From Bacteroidota bacterium (lineage in GTDB: Bacteria; Bacteroidota; Bacteroidia; SXHM01), in the NCBI GenBank assembly GCA_947478465.1, contig CANJWH010000003.1:38186-102185 (forward strand): DNA of 64,000 bases, in the 5' to 3' direction. Below are positions 35,256 to 45,059 of the stretch, piece by piece (position 1 is the first letter of the stretch; every line of letters begins with the position of its first letter). Below the pieces are notes generated by a model, which was given only the letters and a program-made list of their open reading frames with translations, ran no database searches and was not told the DNA's origin. Made by a program: the position numbers and the translations under genes.

Positions 35256-35263
35256 CAAATATA
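35256..35263 (-). promoter_or_regulatory. -7 box of the TonB receptor-desaturase unit
   Basis: TATATTTG on the minus strand, a full match to TAnnTTTG, 73 bases before the ATG. No -33 TTG at the usual spacing. Confidence 0.5.
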
Positions 35264-35396
35264 AATTGTTTTAAGATTATTTCTTTTGTTAATCTGTCTT
35301 TCAATAATAAAAGTTTATTACTCAATTCATTTATGAACACGAGATTAATCAACCCATTTGCTGATGTACATCATTATCCCTTAGCGATACCCTTCC

Positions 35397-35404
35397 TATC
35401 TTTG
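35397..35404 (+). promoter_or_regulatory. -7 box of the DUF5777-cytochrome unit
   Basis: TATCTTTG matches TAnnTTTG and lies 35 bases before the GTG at 35440. No -33 TTG at the usual spacing. The 256-base divergent gap between this gene and the TonB receptor holds both promoters. Confidence 0.52.
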
Positions 35405-35439
35405 TAAACAGAATTTACTCATTCAAAAATAGAACTATA

Positions 35440-36366
35440 GTGAAAAAAAAGTTTCTTATCCTTTTGCTGCTTACCCTAACGCTCAACGTCTTTTCACAAG
35501 AAGGCAGTCTTAGTGATTTACTGAATGAGCAGACTCCTGCCGAAAAATCGCCCGTAATAGCCACATTTAAAACCACAAAACTCATTAATGCTCAAACAAT
35601 TGAGCAGATACGAAAAGGTGAACTGGATTTCCGTATATCCCATCGATTTGATGATATGGCAGGAAAGGCAGGAGGCGTGCAAACACTTTATGGTTTTGAT
35701 AATGTTACAGATATCCGTCTGGCATTTGATTATGGAATAACCAATAATTGGTGTATTGGTTTTGCGCGCAGCAAAGGTGCATATTTCCATCGCCAGATAC
35801 TTGACTTCTCCTCAAAGTACAAACTCATTTCGCAGCGCAGTAATGGTGGATTTCCTTTAACAATATCTGCTTTTATTGATGTGGGCTTAACTACCATGAA
35901 AAGCTCAGACGATATTTATTCAGTCACTTATTTTAAAGACAATTTTGCTCACCGAATGAATTATGTTGGGCAGATAATTATAGCCCGAAAAATATCAAAC
36001 GCAATTTCACTGGAGGTCTTGCCAACCTACATCCATCGCAATTATGTTCACTATACTGACAAGAATGGATTGTTTGCCTTGGGAATTGGAGGAAGAATAA
36101 AGTTTACCAAACGAATGGGGATTGTGTTTGATTATTTTCACACCTTTGATAAAATACGAACTGCAAAAAACGGCTATTATGATAATATAGGTATAGGTCT
36201 TGAAATTGAGACAGGAGGACACGTATTTCATCTGCTCTTCAGCAATAATAAGGGTTTAATAGAAAGCCAGTTTTTAACTGAAAACAGATCCAACTGGCTC
36301 AAAGGCGAGTTTCGCCTTGGCTTTAATATTTCCAGAATATTTACCCTAATCAAAAATAAACAATAA
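35440..36366 (+). CDS. DUF5777-family outer-membrane beta-barrel protein
   Basis: 308 residues starting with GTG. A signal peptide (1-19, ending NVFS-Q) is followed by a barrel-like protein with the DUF5777 patterns FKTTKLINAQTIE, ELDFRISHRFDD and GFDNVTDIRLAFDYGI. The family is found in Bacteroidota next to small cytochrome or YceI genes, and its role is unknown. Its stop overlaps the start of the following cytochrome lipoprotein gene (TAATG), so translation is probably coupled. Confidence 0.88.
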   Translation: MKKKFLILLLLTLTLNVFSQEGSLSDLLNEQTPAEKSPVIATFKTTKLINAQTIEQIRKGELDFRISHRFDDMAGKAGGVQTLYGFDNVTDIRLAFDYGITNNWCIGFARSKGAYFHRQILDFSSKYKLISQRSNGGFPLTISAFIDVGLTTMKSSDDIYSVTYFKDNFAHRMNYVGQIIIARKISNAISLEVLPTYIHRNYVHYTDKNGLFALGIGGRIKFTKRMGIVFDYFHTFDKIRTAKNGYYDNIGIGLEIETGGHVFHLLFSNNKGLIESQFLTENRSNWLKGEFRLGFNISRIFTLIKNKQ

Positions 36367-37055
36367 TGAAAATCATACATACTATACTACTTGCATTTGC
36401 AGCGATTGTATTTATTACTGGCTGCACAAAAGATAAAACCCCCGTACCTTTAACAGAAAACGGAGGCAGCAACTGCGACTCCAATCACGTTTATTTTGTA
36501 AACGATGTACTTCCTATCCTTAACAGCAATTGTGCTAAAAGTGGATGCCACGATGGCATAACCCATACTGAAGGATATAATTTTTCAAATCATGTGGGCG
36601 CCTATTCTTCTATTCATCCGGGGAATTTAAACGACAGCAAATTATATGAAGTTATAACCACTAATAATACTGAAGATATGATGCCACCTGCAGGAAACAC
36701 GCCATTAACAAATGCCCAGATTGATATTATTGCACAATGGATTATACAGGGAGGATTAAACGATGAATGCACTCAGGACAGTTCAAACTGTAATACCTTA
36801 AACATGTCGTATGCAAATAACATTGCACCTATTATTTCAACCAACTGCAATGGTTGCCACAGTGGAAGCTCACCCTCAGGTGGAATAAATCTTACGAGTT
36901 ACTCAGGAGTTTCAGCTACAGCCGCATCAGGTAAATTATACAATGCGGTTGCACAGAACGGAATGGCACAATCAATGCCGCCAAGTTCAAAGTTGAGCAC
37001 TTGCGACATCAATAAAATTAAATCATGGGTGGAAGCAGGTTATCCTAATAACTAA
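36366..37055 (+). CDS. c-type cytochrome lipoprotein, two heme motifs
   Basis: 229 residues. Signal peptide with lipobox FITGC gives an acylated Cys20. There are two heme-binding motifs: CAKSGCH (a CX4CH variant) and CNGCH (standard CX2CH). Each is followed about 60-65 residues later by a conserved MPP (MMPPAGN, SMPPSSK) whose Met is the likely distal heme ligand. The halves look like a duplicated planctomycete-type cytochrome c domain. It would sit in the outer or inner membrane facing the periplasm and act in electron transfer. It is translationally coupled to the DUF5777 barrel, which suggests the two work together. Confidence 0.86.
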   Translation: MKIIHTILLAFAAIVFITGCTKDKTPVPLTENGGSNCDSNHVYFVNDVLPILNSNCAKSGCHDGITHTEGYNFSNHVGAYSSIHPGNLNDSKLYEVITTNNTEDMMPPAGNTPLTNAQIDIIAQWIIQGGLNDECTQDSSNCNTLNMSYANNIAPIISTNCNGCHSGSSPSGGINLTSYSGVSATAASGKLYNAVAQNGMAQSMPPSSKLSTCDINKIKSWVEAGYPNN

Positions 37056-37074
37056 AAATAAGAGAAAAGTAATA

Positions 37075-37644
37075 CTACTTCAGTGTTCCCTTGCGGGGCA
37101 AATCTTTTTTCGTAAATTTTTTAAACGAAAACCCGTCTAAAAACTCATAGGGCACCCTCATGTCGGCAGCCGAGCGGGTGTGAACATATAATACTGCAAG
37201 TGCATTTCTGTCAACCCAACCTTTTACTGCCCACTGCCCTCCACGCTCATCTTCCCAGAAATCAAGAATGCCGTTGGCATCTGAATTAGATGGATGTTTT
37301 TGTTCCCTGATATATCCAATACCGCTGGTAACATCATAGGATAATTTTAAAAGCTGCATGTAAGAAACCAACAGGCTTTCCAGTGTTTCTTTATCTGAAT
37401 TAAGAAAATTTTTGCCCAGCAATACTAATTGGAGACCATAACGTTTTCCGTTACTGGAAACTTCCATCATGTACTCTTCAAGTTCACTGTTGTTCATTGA
37501 AAAATCAGCCTTTCCCGGGTCGGCAGGAAAAAGGGCAGAGTAACCGGTATTATTAATAGAATAGTTTTTCAACTGGATTGTTTGCGCTGAAATTGAAGTG
37601 AAAACAGCAACAAAACAACAAATGAGGGGCATAGAATTTTTCAT
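37075..37644 (-). CDS. secreted protein of unknown function
   Basis: 189 residues from ATG at 37644; a TTG three codons upstream (37653) also gives an open frame. A signal peptide (about 1-20, ending ISA-Q) precedes a protein with the patterns YSALFPADPGKADF and LLVSYMQLLKLSYDVTSG. No family is recognised with certainty; the profile resembles small periplasmic proteins with a PsbP/DUF1795-like alpha-beta fold. It follows the START and DUF2804 genes on the same strand after 68 bases. Confidence 0.72.
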   Translation of the reverse strand: MKNSMPLICCFVAVFTSISAQTIQLKNYSINNTGYSALFPADPGKADFSMNNSELEEYMMEVSSNGKRYGLQLVLLGKNFLNSDKETLESLLVSYMQLLKLSYDVTSGIGYIREQKHPSNSDANGILDFWEDERGGQWAVKGWVDRNALAVLYVHTRSAADMRVPYEFLDGFSFKKFTKKDLPRKGTLK

Positions 37645-37721
37645 AGCGCACAAATTATCGGTTCCGCTTTATTCTATGTAACAGGGGAGAGGGATGTTAC
37701 ATTTTTTCGTTGAACGACAGT

Positions 37722-38366
37722 TTATTCACCCAACTCTTTTACAAACCAGAACGTAGTGCTTTTGTATTTGCCGCCTTCAAGCAACTTGCGTACATTCTTA
37801 AGTGTATTGTATGGTCCGGTATCAATTGTTGAATTAATAAGCCATGCGGGAATCGTGCCGCCCGGGTCAATGCTTGCAAAATAATCTACATCCACGTAAC
37901 CACCTGCAATCGGAGTAAGTGTCCATGCACTGCGGCCACCTCTTATTCTTACTATGCCTTCGTTTTCTGCAAGCATATCAGGAACACAGACTGAGTTTGT
38001 TTTTATTACAAGCGTTGTGCTGTCCTGTTTTAGTGACGAACGGAAAATCAAATCGCGGTTGCTTACCGGCCAGGGTAAATCGGTTTGGGTATAATAACAC
38101 TGTGCAGTGTCGCACACCATTTTAATAACCTTTGATTCCACACAGTTATAGGCCCAGGCTTTGTAACCATCAACATCTTTAAGCAAAGCCGTAAATGCCG
38201 ACAGCGTAGTTTTTACACATACAGTGGCGCGCACCTCATCTAAACTACTACCCTCGGGCAGGCGGGTGTAAACTTTTATTCCGTCCTCATTTTTTTTCAA
38301 GGTCCATTCCTGTGCAAATGCGCTGAGGGATAAAAATAAAATGAAAATGGAGATTAAATTTTTCAT
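37722..38366 (-). CDS. START-domain lipid-binding protein, secreted
   Basis: 214 residues. A signal peptide (1-18, ending AFA-Q) precedes a single START domain (StAR-related lipid transfer), seen in EWTLKKNEDGIKVYTR, the DVDGYKAWAYNC segment and YTQTDLPWPVSNRDLIFR. START domains bind a lipid or other hydrophobic ligand in a deep pocket; here it would act in the periplasm. The start overlaps the stop of the DUF2804 gene by 4 bases (ATGA), so the two are translationally coupled. Confidence 0.88.
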   Translation of the reverse strand: MKNLISIFILFLSLSAFAQEWTLKKNEDGIKVYTRLPEGSSLDEVRATVCVKTTLSAFTALLKDVDGYKAWAYNCVESKVIKMVCDTAQCYYTQTDLPWPVSNRDLIFRSSLKQDSTTLVIKTNSVCVPDMLAENEGIVRIRGGRSAWTLTPIAGGYVDVDYFASIDPGGTIPAWLINSTIDTGPYNTLKNVRKLLEGGKYKSTTFWFVKELGE

Positions 38367-39418
38367 GCTCTCAGATAAAAATCCTCACCCATTCCCAATA
38401 GATTTTCAATCATCACTTTTTCGCCAGTTGTCTTTTTCAGATAGCCGTTGAAAAAACCATAAGGTCCTTCGTACTGGCTTTTTAAAATCAACAGATTTAT
38501 GTTAACCGAAGTATGGATTACGGGTGTGAATTCCAGATTCGCCATATCGTATTCATCACTTATTTGCCATTTGCCTTTTACACCATCAGGGCGTTTTACT
38601 TTTATGGGCGGTAGAGGATGCAATTCGCCATCGAACCACAGACAATTCTCGTTATATTTTTCCTGTTCTATCACCTGATTGTTCGTAAGGTTAAAACCAA
38701 CGATACGGTTTTCTTTATCTCGCCCCATGCCCGTTACCCAGTCGTAAACAGTGGGGTAAGGGTAATAACCTTTATGATCGTCCAGTATCATTTGCGAATC
38801 GCTTTCTTCAAACTTTAAATACTTGTCGCCAATAGTTAATTCACCGCTCATGGGCATCAAACATTTGTGAGAATACATTACCCGTCCAGCTGAAAACGGA
38901 TTGCAAACTACCATAGGTGTGTATTTTATAACATCGTGCTGTCCTTTGAAGTGTGCACTTACCTCGGGAAGATTTTGGAATCCTTTTATTTTAGCAGTTA
39001 ATTCTAATTTGTTAGTAGCAAGATTATGTTTTGCTTCCAGCGAAAAGTTTTTGCTGGTGTATGATGCAACTGAATTATACAGTGTATCAGGAACGGTTAA
39101 ATCCCACGAAGCAACTTTCTTTTCGTATTTTATTTTGTGGTTGTTCTTAATGTCGTAAACAATAAACTGCACCAGCGAAATTTTCTTAGCGTTGTAAACA
39201 GCCACCATAATAAAATGGTCTTTACCCATCAGTTGAAAAGCCTGCCACTCGCGCAACTGCAATGCTTTTATACTACGCGGCAAGGGCAGTTTATAGGGCG
39301 AAGGGAAATCCAACAAGTTTGCCTGATTTACAGGCGTATTGAAACAACCAAGTTTATACTTTCCGTTCTCCACTAATTTTTCGGGAGCTGCTGATATCGG
39401 GCGCGAGTAGGTTTTCAT
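38363..39418 (-). CDS. DUF2804-family protein
   Basis: 351 residues without a signal peptide. It matches DUF2804: the patterns GRVMYSHKCLMP, DDHKGYYPYPTVYDWVTGMG, VGFNLTNNQ and ENCLWFDGELHPLPP are those of this family, which has a lipocalin-related (AttH/CrtC-like) double-barrel look. No activity is known. It is the first gene of a unit with the START protein (4-base overlap) and perhaps the secreted protein at 37075, all of which could deal with lipids (inference from the folds only). Confidence 0.85.
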   Translation of the reverse strand: MKTYSRPISAAPEKLVENGKYKLGCFNTPVNQANLLDFPSPYKLPLPRSIKALQLREWQAFQLMGKDHFIMVAVYNAKKISLVQFIVYDIKNNHKIKYEKKVASWDLTVPDTLYNSVASYTSKNFSLEAKHNLATNKLELTAKIKGFQNLPEVSAHFKGQHDVIKYTPMVVCNPFSAGRVMYSHKCLMPMSGELTIGDKYLKFEESDSQMILDDHKGYYPYPTVYDWVTGMGRDKENRIVGFNLTNNQVIEQEKYNENCLWFDGELHPLPPIKVKRPDGVKGKWQISDEYDMANLEFTPVIHTSVNINLLILKSQYEGPYGFFNGYLKKTTGEKVMIENLLGMGEDFYLRA

Positions 39419-39435
39419 TTTGCAATTTTAATGAT

Positions 39436-39468
39436 TTTGAGGGCTGTTTGAGGGAAAATCTATCTTTG
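39436..39468 (+). promoter_or_regulatory. promoter of the CotH-kinase gene
   Basis: TTTG (39436-39439), 21 bases, TATCTTTG (39461-39468), matching the Bacteroidota consensus. It ends 15 bases before the ATG at 39484 and excludes the in-frame TTG at 39448, which lies between the two boxes. Confidence 0.7.
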
Positions 39469-39483
39469 CTTAAAATAAATTCC

Positions 39484-42015
39484 ATGAAGAAATTTCTACT
39501 CGCTGCATTCTTAATTATCAATTGTCAACTATCAATTATCAATGCTCAGATTGTTATCAACGAATTCTCCTGCTCCAACCTTGATCAGTTTGTAGATGAT
39601 CACAGCGATTACAATGATTGGATTGAACTTTACAACACAACAGGCAGCACTGTAAACCTAACCGCTTATTATCTGAGCGATGATTCACTGAACAATACAA
39701 AATGGCAATTTCCTTCGGGCGCATCCATTGCTGCCAATGGTTATTTGCGCGTGTGGGCATCAGGAAGAAATGTTTCATCAGGCGGAATTTATCACACCAA
39801 TTTTACACTCAAGCAAACAAAAAATAATGGCGAGTTTGTTGTTTTCTCAAACCCCGGGGGCGTTATCATTGACTATAAAATTACGTTTACGACCAAACTC
39901 GGTCACTCCTATGGTCGCACCACCAATGGAAACAGTGCATGGAGTATTTTCTCAACGCCCACACCTGCTGCATCTAACAACACGTCCACGCCATACAGTG
40001 CGTATGCGGTAAAACCCGTAATGAGTGTTGCCGCTGGATTTTATACTTCCACGCAAACTGTTACGCTTACCACAACAGAACCATCTTCATCCATCCGATA
40101 TACAATCAACGGTGATGAGCCTCTTCAATCTTCCACGCTGTACACAGGGCCAATCACGGTTTCATCTACCACTGTAATTAAGGCAAAAACATATTCCTCC
40201 AACTCAACTATTTTAAGCAGTTTCATTCGCTTCGAAACATATTTCATCAACGAAGTTCATTCACTGCCTGTCGTTTCCGTTACCGGTTCTCAACTCACTA
40301 CGCTTGCCAATGGTGATAATAGTTTGCGTCCTTACGGAAGCTTTGAATATTTTGATACTGCAGGTGTTCGAACCGCTAAAAGCTATGGTGAGTTTAATAG
40401 CCATGGTCAAGACTCATGGGCAAACAGTCAGCGAAGTCTCGACTTTGTTTCGCGTGACGAAATGGGTTACAACCATTCGGTTGAAACTCCATTGTTTAAT
40501 ACAACGGACAGAAATAATTTTCAGCGTGTGATACTTCGCGCAGCCGGTGATGATAATTATCCTGCCGACCACAATCCTTCCAATGATGGCAGCGCTCATT
40601 TGCGTGATGCATTTATTCATAATTTAAGTTTGCAGGGCGGTTTAAATCTTGATGTCCGCAGAGGTTCAAAGTGTGTGGTATATCTTAATGGCGCTTACTG
40701 GGGCGTGTATGATTTACGCGATAATCCCGATGACCATGACAACACTAAATATTATTACAATCAGGATAAATTCAACCTCTATTTCATTGAAACCTGGGGA
40801 AACACATGGGCGCAATATGGCGGACAACCTGCGCTTGATGATTGGTACACCTTGTACAATTACATCATGGCAAATGATATGAGCGTGCAAGGCAATTACC
40901 AGTATGTCGCAGACCGTTACGATGTAACAAGCTTAACAGATTATGTATTGGTAAACATGTTTACCGTTTGCAGCGACTGGCTCAACTGGAATACAGGGTG
41001 GTGGCGCGGTACCGACCCTAATGGCACACATCAGAAATGGGGCTATATTCTGTGGGACAATGATGCAACCTTTGGCCACTACATCAATTATACCGGCATT
41101 CCTGATATTTCACCCAATGCCGATGTTTGCGATCCGGAAGGTCTTGATGGAGATTCCGACCCCGAAGACCACATTGGTGTGCTCATGAAACTACGCGAAA
41201 ACGAAGGCTTTAACGATTATTATATTTCGCGCCAGATTGATTTATGGAACACGGTTTTCAGTTGTGATTACATGCTTCCAAAATTAGACAGCACTGCCGC
41301 ATTGATTGATCCCGAAATGGCGCGCCATGCCAGCCGCTGGAGCGGAACCTACAGTGAGTGGACACAAAACGTTCAGCAGCTCCGCGACTTTATTGATGAC
41401 CGCTGCACAGCGCTCACCACAAGCTGGACAGATTGCTACTCCTTAACTGGTCCGTATGATATTACCCTGAAAACAGAACCTGCTGGTGCAGGAACAATTT
41501 TGTTCAATTCACTAAACCTGAATCAGTTCCCTTGGACAGGAACCTATTTCGGAAATGTAACCAGCAATTTTACAGCAACCGCAAACCCTAACTATACTTT
41601 CAGCCATTGGGAAACCACTAACGGAAATGTGCTTAGCAATAATACACTCGACCCACATGTGTTTACAGATTTTACCACAAGTGATACTATCACAGCCGTG
41701 TTTACCGACAATACCATCGGCATTAATGAACAGCAATCATTCTTTGATTTTAATGTTTATCCAACACAAACTGGCGACATAGTGAACATTGAATACACAC
41801 TTACAAATGCTGAAAATGTCACTTTGCAACTTTACAGTACAAGCGGTCAACTTCTGTTTGACATTGGCAAATCTTCCAAAACAGAATCTGTTGCCGGAAT
41901 AAACCGAACTAGCATAAATCTTGCAGAAATGAATTTGGCTCAGGGCGTTTATTTTATTCGTCTGCAAACGGAGCAACAAAGGGCGGCAAAAAAGGTGGTG
42001 TTCATCCCGCAATAG
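39484..42015 (+). CDS. secreted CotH-kinase protein with lamin-tail domain and T9SS sorting domain
   Basis: 843 residues. Signal peptide (1-22); lamin-tail (LTD) domain about 23-130 (IVINEFSCSN, DWIELYNTTG); a chitobiase/beta-hexosaminidase-like beta domain about 185-255 (IRYTINGDEP); CotH kinase-like domain about 260-650 with HLRDAFIHN, LNGAYWGVYDLRD and WGYILWDNDATFG, the last including the metal-binding Asp; a beta-repeat like the divergent InlB type about 660-745; and a type A T9SS tail. CotH proteins are atypical protein kinases, so this may phosphorylate surface proteins. The hydrophobic core of its signal peptide is encoded by a heptamer array. Confidence 0.9.
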   Translation: MKKFLLAAFLIINCQLSIINAQIVINEFSCSNLDQFVDDHSDYNDWIELYNTTGSTVNLTAYYLSDDSLNNTKWQFPSGASIAANGYLRVWASGRNVSSGGIYHTNFTLKQTKNNGEFVVFSNPGGVIIDYKITFTTKLGHSYGRTTNGNSAWSIFSTPTPAASNNTSTPYSAYAVKPVMSVAAGFYTSTQTVTLTTTEPSSSIRYTINGDEPLQSSTLYTGPITVSSTTVIKAKTYSSNSTILSSFIRFETYFINEVHSLPVVSVTGSQLTTLANGDNSLRPYGSFEYFDTAGVRTAKSYGEFNSHGQDSWANSQRSLDFVSRDEMGYNHSVETPLFNTTDRNNFQRVILRAAGDDNYPADHNPSNDGSAHLRDAFIHNLSLQGGLNLDVRRGSKCVVYLNGAYWGVYDLRDNPDDHDNTKYYYNQDKFNLYFIETWGNTWAQYGGQPALDDWYTLYNYIMANDMSVQGNYQYVADRYDVTSLTDYVLVNMFTVCSDWLNWNTGWWRGTDPNGTHQKWGYILWDNDATFGHYINYTGIPDISPNADVCDPEGLDGDSDPEDHIGVLMKLRENEGFNDYYISRQIDLWNTVFSCDYMLPKLDSTAALIDPEMARHASRWSGTYSEWTQNVQQLRDFIDDRCTALTTSWTDCYSLTGPYDITLKTEPAGAGTILFNSLNLNQFPWTGTYFGNVTSNFTATANPNYTFSHWETTNGNVLSNNTLDPHVFTDFTTSDTITAVFTDNTIGINEQQSFFDFNVYPTQTGDIVNIEYTLTNAENVTLQLYSTSGQLLFDIGKSSKTESVAGINRTSINLAEMNLAQGVYFIRLQTEQQRAAKKVVFIPQ
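39514..39548 (+). repeat. heptamer array forming a signal peptide core (CotH protein)
   Basis: Five consecutive 7-bp units of the type ATTATCA (others differ by one to three bases). They cover codons 11-22, giving the residues IINCQLSIINAQ. Because 7 is not a multiple of 3, the unit is read in all three frames in turn, and every frame yields hydrophobic or small residues. Confidence 0.82.
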
Positions 42016-42099
42016 TTTTTCAACAATTTATTGTCTGTTTCTTCGTTTTTTACCCAAAGGACGTCTAAGATTTGTATTACTTTTAGGCCCTGATTTACT

Positions 42100-44343
42100 A
42101 TGGCAAAAACCACAGACAATAAAAAATATGTCCGCCTCTTCTGGCTGCTGTTTGCATCCCCTTTCTTGCTGATTGGATTAATTATTCTCCTCATTTCTGT
42201 AGGTCTGTTTGGCGAACTGCCTAGTCTGGAAGAGTTGGAAAACCCAAAGAGCATGCTTGCTTCGCAGGTTATATCTGCCGACCAGAAAGTGCTCGGAAGC
42301 TATTATGCAGTAAACCGCACACAGGCGCGTTACGAAAACCTTTCACCAGATTTGGTAAATGCCTTGGTGGCAACCGAAGATGCCCGTTTCTACGAACATT
42401 CAGGCATTGACTTCCGTGCATTAGGCCGTGTAATAAAAGGCGTTCTTACCGGAAACTCCAGCAGCGGTGGCGGAAGCACCATTACACAGCAGTTGGCAAA
42501 GCAACTTTTCAATACCCGAAAAGCTATGAGCGGAGGTATTGTAATTGAAAAACTTTCGGAATGGATCATTGCCGTGAAATTGGAAAGACGCTACACCAAG
42601 CAGGAGATTCTGACCATGTACCTGAATGAGTTTGACTTTCTCCACAATGCTGTGGGTATTCAAACAGCAGCAAGTGTTTACTTCAACACCTCTCCCGATT
42701 CCTTAAAAATTGAAGAAGCCGCTTTGCTGGTGGGTATGGCTAAAAACCCCTCACTGTTCAATCCACGCAGAAGACCCGACACTACCGAACACAGGCGCAA
42801 TGTGGTGATGATGCAAATGGTGAACTATGGCTACCTCGAAAAAGTAAAGTATGATTCACTAAAACAAATACCTCTTAAACTTACTTACAGAAGTGTTGAC
42901 CACAACGAAGGAAGCGCAACGTATTTCCGCGAATTTTTGCGTGGCGAATTAATCAAGTGGTGCAAGGAAAATAAAAAGCCTGATGGCACCAATTACGATT
43001 TGTACCGCGATGGATTGAAAATTTACACCACCATCAATTCAAAGATGCAGATTTATGCAGAAGAAGCAGTGCGCGAGCATTTATCAGTGTTACAGGAATC
43101 ATTTTTCAAAGAACACAAAGGCAGAAGCAAGGCTCCTTTCTATCAACTTACCGATGAAGAAATTCCGAAAGTGCTAAAGCAGGCTATGAAACGTTCCGAA
43201 CGTTATCGCAAAATGAAGTTGCAGAAAGCGCCAATGGATTCCATTGAAAGATCATTCAATACTCCAACCGAAATGTCCATCTTTTCCTACAAAGGAGAAA
43301 TTGACACAGTGCTTACTCCAATGGATTCCATCCGTTACTACAAGCATTTTCTCAACACAGGCTTTATGTCCATGGACCCGCAAACGGGTTATGTAAAGGC
43401 CTGGGTTGGTGGTATCAATTACAAGCATTTTAAATACGACCAGGTATATTACGGCAAACGTCAGGTAGGTTCAACCTTCAAACCTTTTGTCTATGCACTG
43501 GCAATTCAGGAAGGCTATTCTCCTTGTTACAAAGTGTTAAACCGCCCTTATACTTTTGAAAAAGGAACTTTTGGTTTGTTGAAAAACTGGACACCAAAAA
43601 ACTCAGATCACAAACATGAAGGTGAAGAAATTTCGCTCAAGTTTGCGTTGGCGCAATCTGTCAACTACGTAACCGCCTGGGTAATGAAGCAATACGGGCC
43701 TGAAGCAGTAATCAACCTTGTCCGTAAAATGGGTGTTACTTCACCCATTGACCCGGTTCCTTCAATCTGTCTTGGTACACCTGATATTTCGGTGTATGAA
43801 ATGGTTGGTGCAAATTCAACATTTGCCAATAAAGGAGTTTATACCAAACCGGTTTACATCACACGTATTGAAGACAAAAACGGAAATGTGTTACAGGAAT
43901 TTGTTCCGCTAACTAATGAAGCCATGAGCGAAGAGACAGCTTATGTAACATTGAATTTACTGGAAGGAGTGGTGCAAGGTGGTTCAGGAGTTCGTTTGAG
44001 ATACAGATACAAGCTTATGAACCCGATTGCCGGAAAAACAGGAACAACGCAAAACAACAGTGATGGTTGGTTCATGGGCTTAACTCCTAATCTGGTTTCC
44101 GGTGCATGGGTAGGTTGTGAAGACCGCAGCGCACACTTCCGGGGAATGGCTTTAGGACAGGGCGCTTCCATGGCTTTACCTATCTGGGCTTTGTATATGA
44201 AAAAGGTTTATGCCGACCCAACACTTGGTATTTCACAAGGCCCTTTTGAGCGACCTTCAACACCTATAAAAGTAGAATTAGATTGTGTGAGATACGGCAA
44301 AGAGAAACTTCAAAACAAGAATAAAGACAATCAATACGATTAA
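42100..44343 (+). CDS. penicillin-binding protein 1A (glycosyltransferase/transpeptidase)
   Basis: 747 residues. One membrane helix (about 15-37) precedes a GT51 glycosyltransferase with the catalytic Glu in EDARFYEH (about residue 92) and GGGSTITQQLAKQLF. The transpeptidase has the Ser-x-x-Lys in GSTFKPF (about 456), the SVN motif and KTGTT (about 645). It builds and crosslinks peptidoglycan in the periplasm. The length and motif order are normal for PBP1A. Six bases separate it from the CoA-transferase gene scoA, so it heads a six-gene run on the plus strand. Confidence 0.94.
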   Translation: MAKTTDNKKYVRLFWLLFASPFLLIGLIILLISVGLFGELPSLEELENPKSMLASQVISADQKVLGSYYAVNRTQARYENLSPDLVNALVATEDARFYEHSGIDFRALGRVIKGVLTGNSSSGGGSTITQQLAKQLFNTRKAMSGGIVIEKLSEWIIAVKLERRYTKQEILTMYLNEFDFLHNAVGIQTAASVYFNTSPDSLKIEEAALLVGMAKNPSLFNPRRRPDTTEHRRNVVMMQMVNYGYLEKVKYDSLKQIPLKLTYRSVDHNEGSATYFREFLRGELIKWCKENKKPDGTNYDLYRDGLKIYTTINSKMQIYAEEAVREHLSVLQESFFKEHKGRSKAPFYQLTDEEIPKVLKQAMKRSERYRKMKLQKAPMDSIERSFNTPTEMSIFSYKGEIDTVLTPMDSIRYYKHFLNTGFMSMDPQTGYVKAWVGGINYKHFKYDQVYYGKRQVGSTFKPFVYALAIQEGYSPCYKVLNRPYTFEKGTFGLLKNWTPKNSDHKHEGEEISLKFALAQSVNYVTAWVMKQYGPEAVINLVRKMGVTSPIDPVPSICLGTPDISVYEMVGANSTFANKGVYTKPVYITRIEDKNGNVLQEFVPLTNEAMSEETAYVTLNLLEGVVQGGSGVRLRYRYKLMNPIAGKTGTTQNNSDGWFMGLTPNLVSGAWVGCEDRSAHFRGMALGQGASMALPIWALYMKKVYADPTLGISQGPFERPSTPIKVELDCVRYGKEKLQNKNKDNQYD

Positions 44344-44349
44344 GATACA

Positions 44350-45057
44350 ATGAACAAGACAGTAAAAAACGCTGACGAAGCACTTGCGGGACTTGAAGAT
44401 GGAATGACGCTTGCATTAGGCGGTTTCGGTTTATGCGGAATACCTGAAAATAGCATTGCAGCCTTAGTGAAAAAAGGAAAAAAAAATCTCACATGCATTT
44501 CTAACAATGCAGGTGTGGATGATTTTGGTCTGGGATTATTGCTGCAAAAAAAATTGATTAAAAAAATGATTTCGTCTTATGTGGGCGAGAACGCAGAATT
44601 TGAGCGCCAGATGTTGAGCGGTGAACTTGAAGTTGATTTAATTCCTCAAGGAACTTTGGCTACCCGCCTTATGGCTGGCGGTTATGGAATGCCCGCAATT
44701 TTTACACCTGCAGGAGTTGGAACTGAAGTTGCTGAAGGAAAAGAAGTGCGCAGATTCAAATTCAATGGTGAAGAAAAAGACTACCTCATGGAATATGCTT
44801 TTGAACCTGATTTCTCAATAGTAAAAGCATGGAAAGGTGACACAATGGGAAATTTGATTTTCAGAATGACTGCACGAAACTTTTCACCTCTTGTTGCCAT
44901 GGCAGGAAAAATTACTATTGCCGAAGTGGAAGAATTAGTGCAGCCCGGAGAATTAAATCCTCAGGAAATTCATTTGCCCGGAATTTATGTTACCCGTATT
45001 TTTCAGGGTGAGAAATACGAGAAAAGAATAGAACAAAGAACCGTAAGAAAAAGATAA
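44350..45057 (+). CDS. scoA: 3-oxoacid CoA-transferase subunit A
   Basis: 235 residues, alpha subunit of succinyl-CoA:3-ketoacid (or acetoacetate) CoA-transferase, which activates acetoacetate for oxidation or handles short-chain acyl-CoA exchange. The glycine-rich [11 protein letters not shown] near residue 22 and [16 protein letters not shown] are family signatures. The start is 6 bases after PBP1A. The next gene, subunit B, starts 2 bases after its stop, so the pair is co-translated to form the heteromer. Confidence 0.94.
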   Translation: MNKTVKNADEALAGLEDGMTLALGGFGLCGIPENSIAALVKKGKKNLTCISNNAGVDDFGLGLLLQKKLIKKMISSYVGENAEFERQMLSGELEVDLIPQGTLATRLMAGGYGMPAIFTPAGVGTEVAEGKEVRRFKFNGEEKDYLMEYAFEPDFSIVKAWKGDTMGNLIFRMTARNFSPLVAMAGKITIAEVEELVQPGELNPQEIHLPGIYVTRIFQGEKYEKRIEQRTVRKR

Positions 45058-45059
45058 TC

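Noticed and set aside
37677..37701. A 6-bp stem TGTAAC/GTTACA followed by T on the plus strand
   Set aside because: The neighbouring genes are on the minus strand, the loop is 13 bases and the stem is short, so there is no transcript for it to end.
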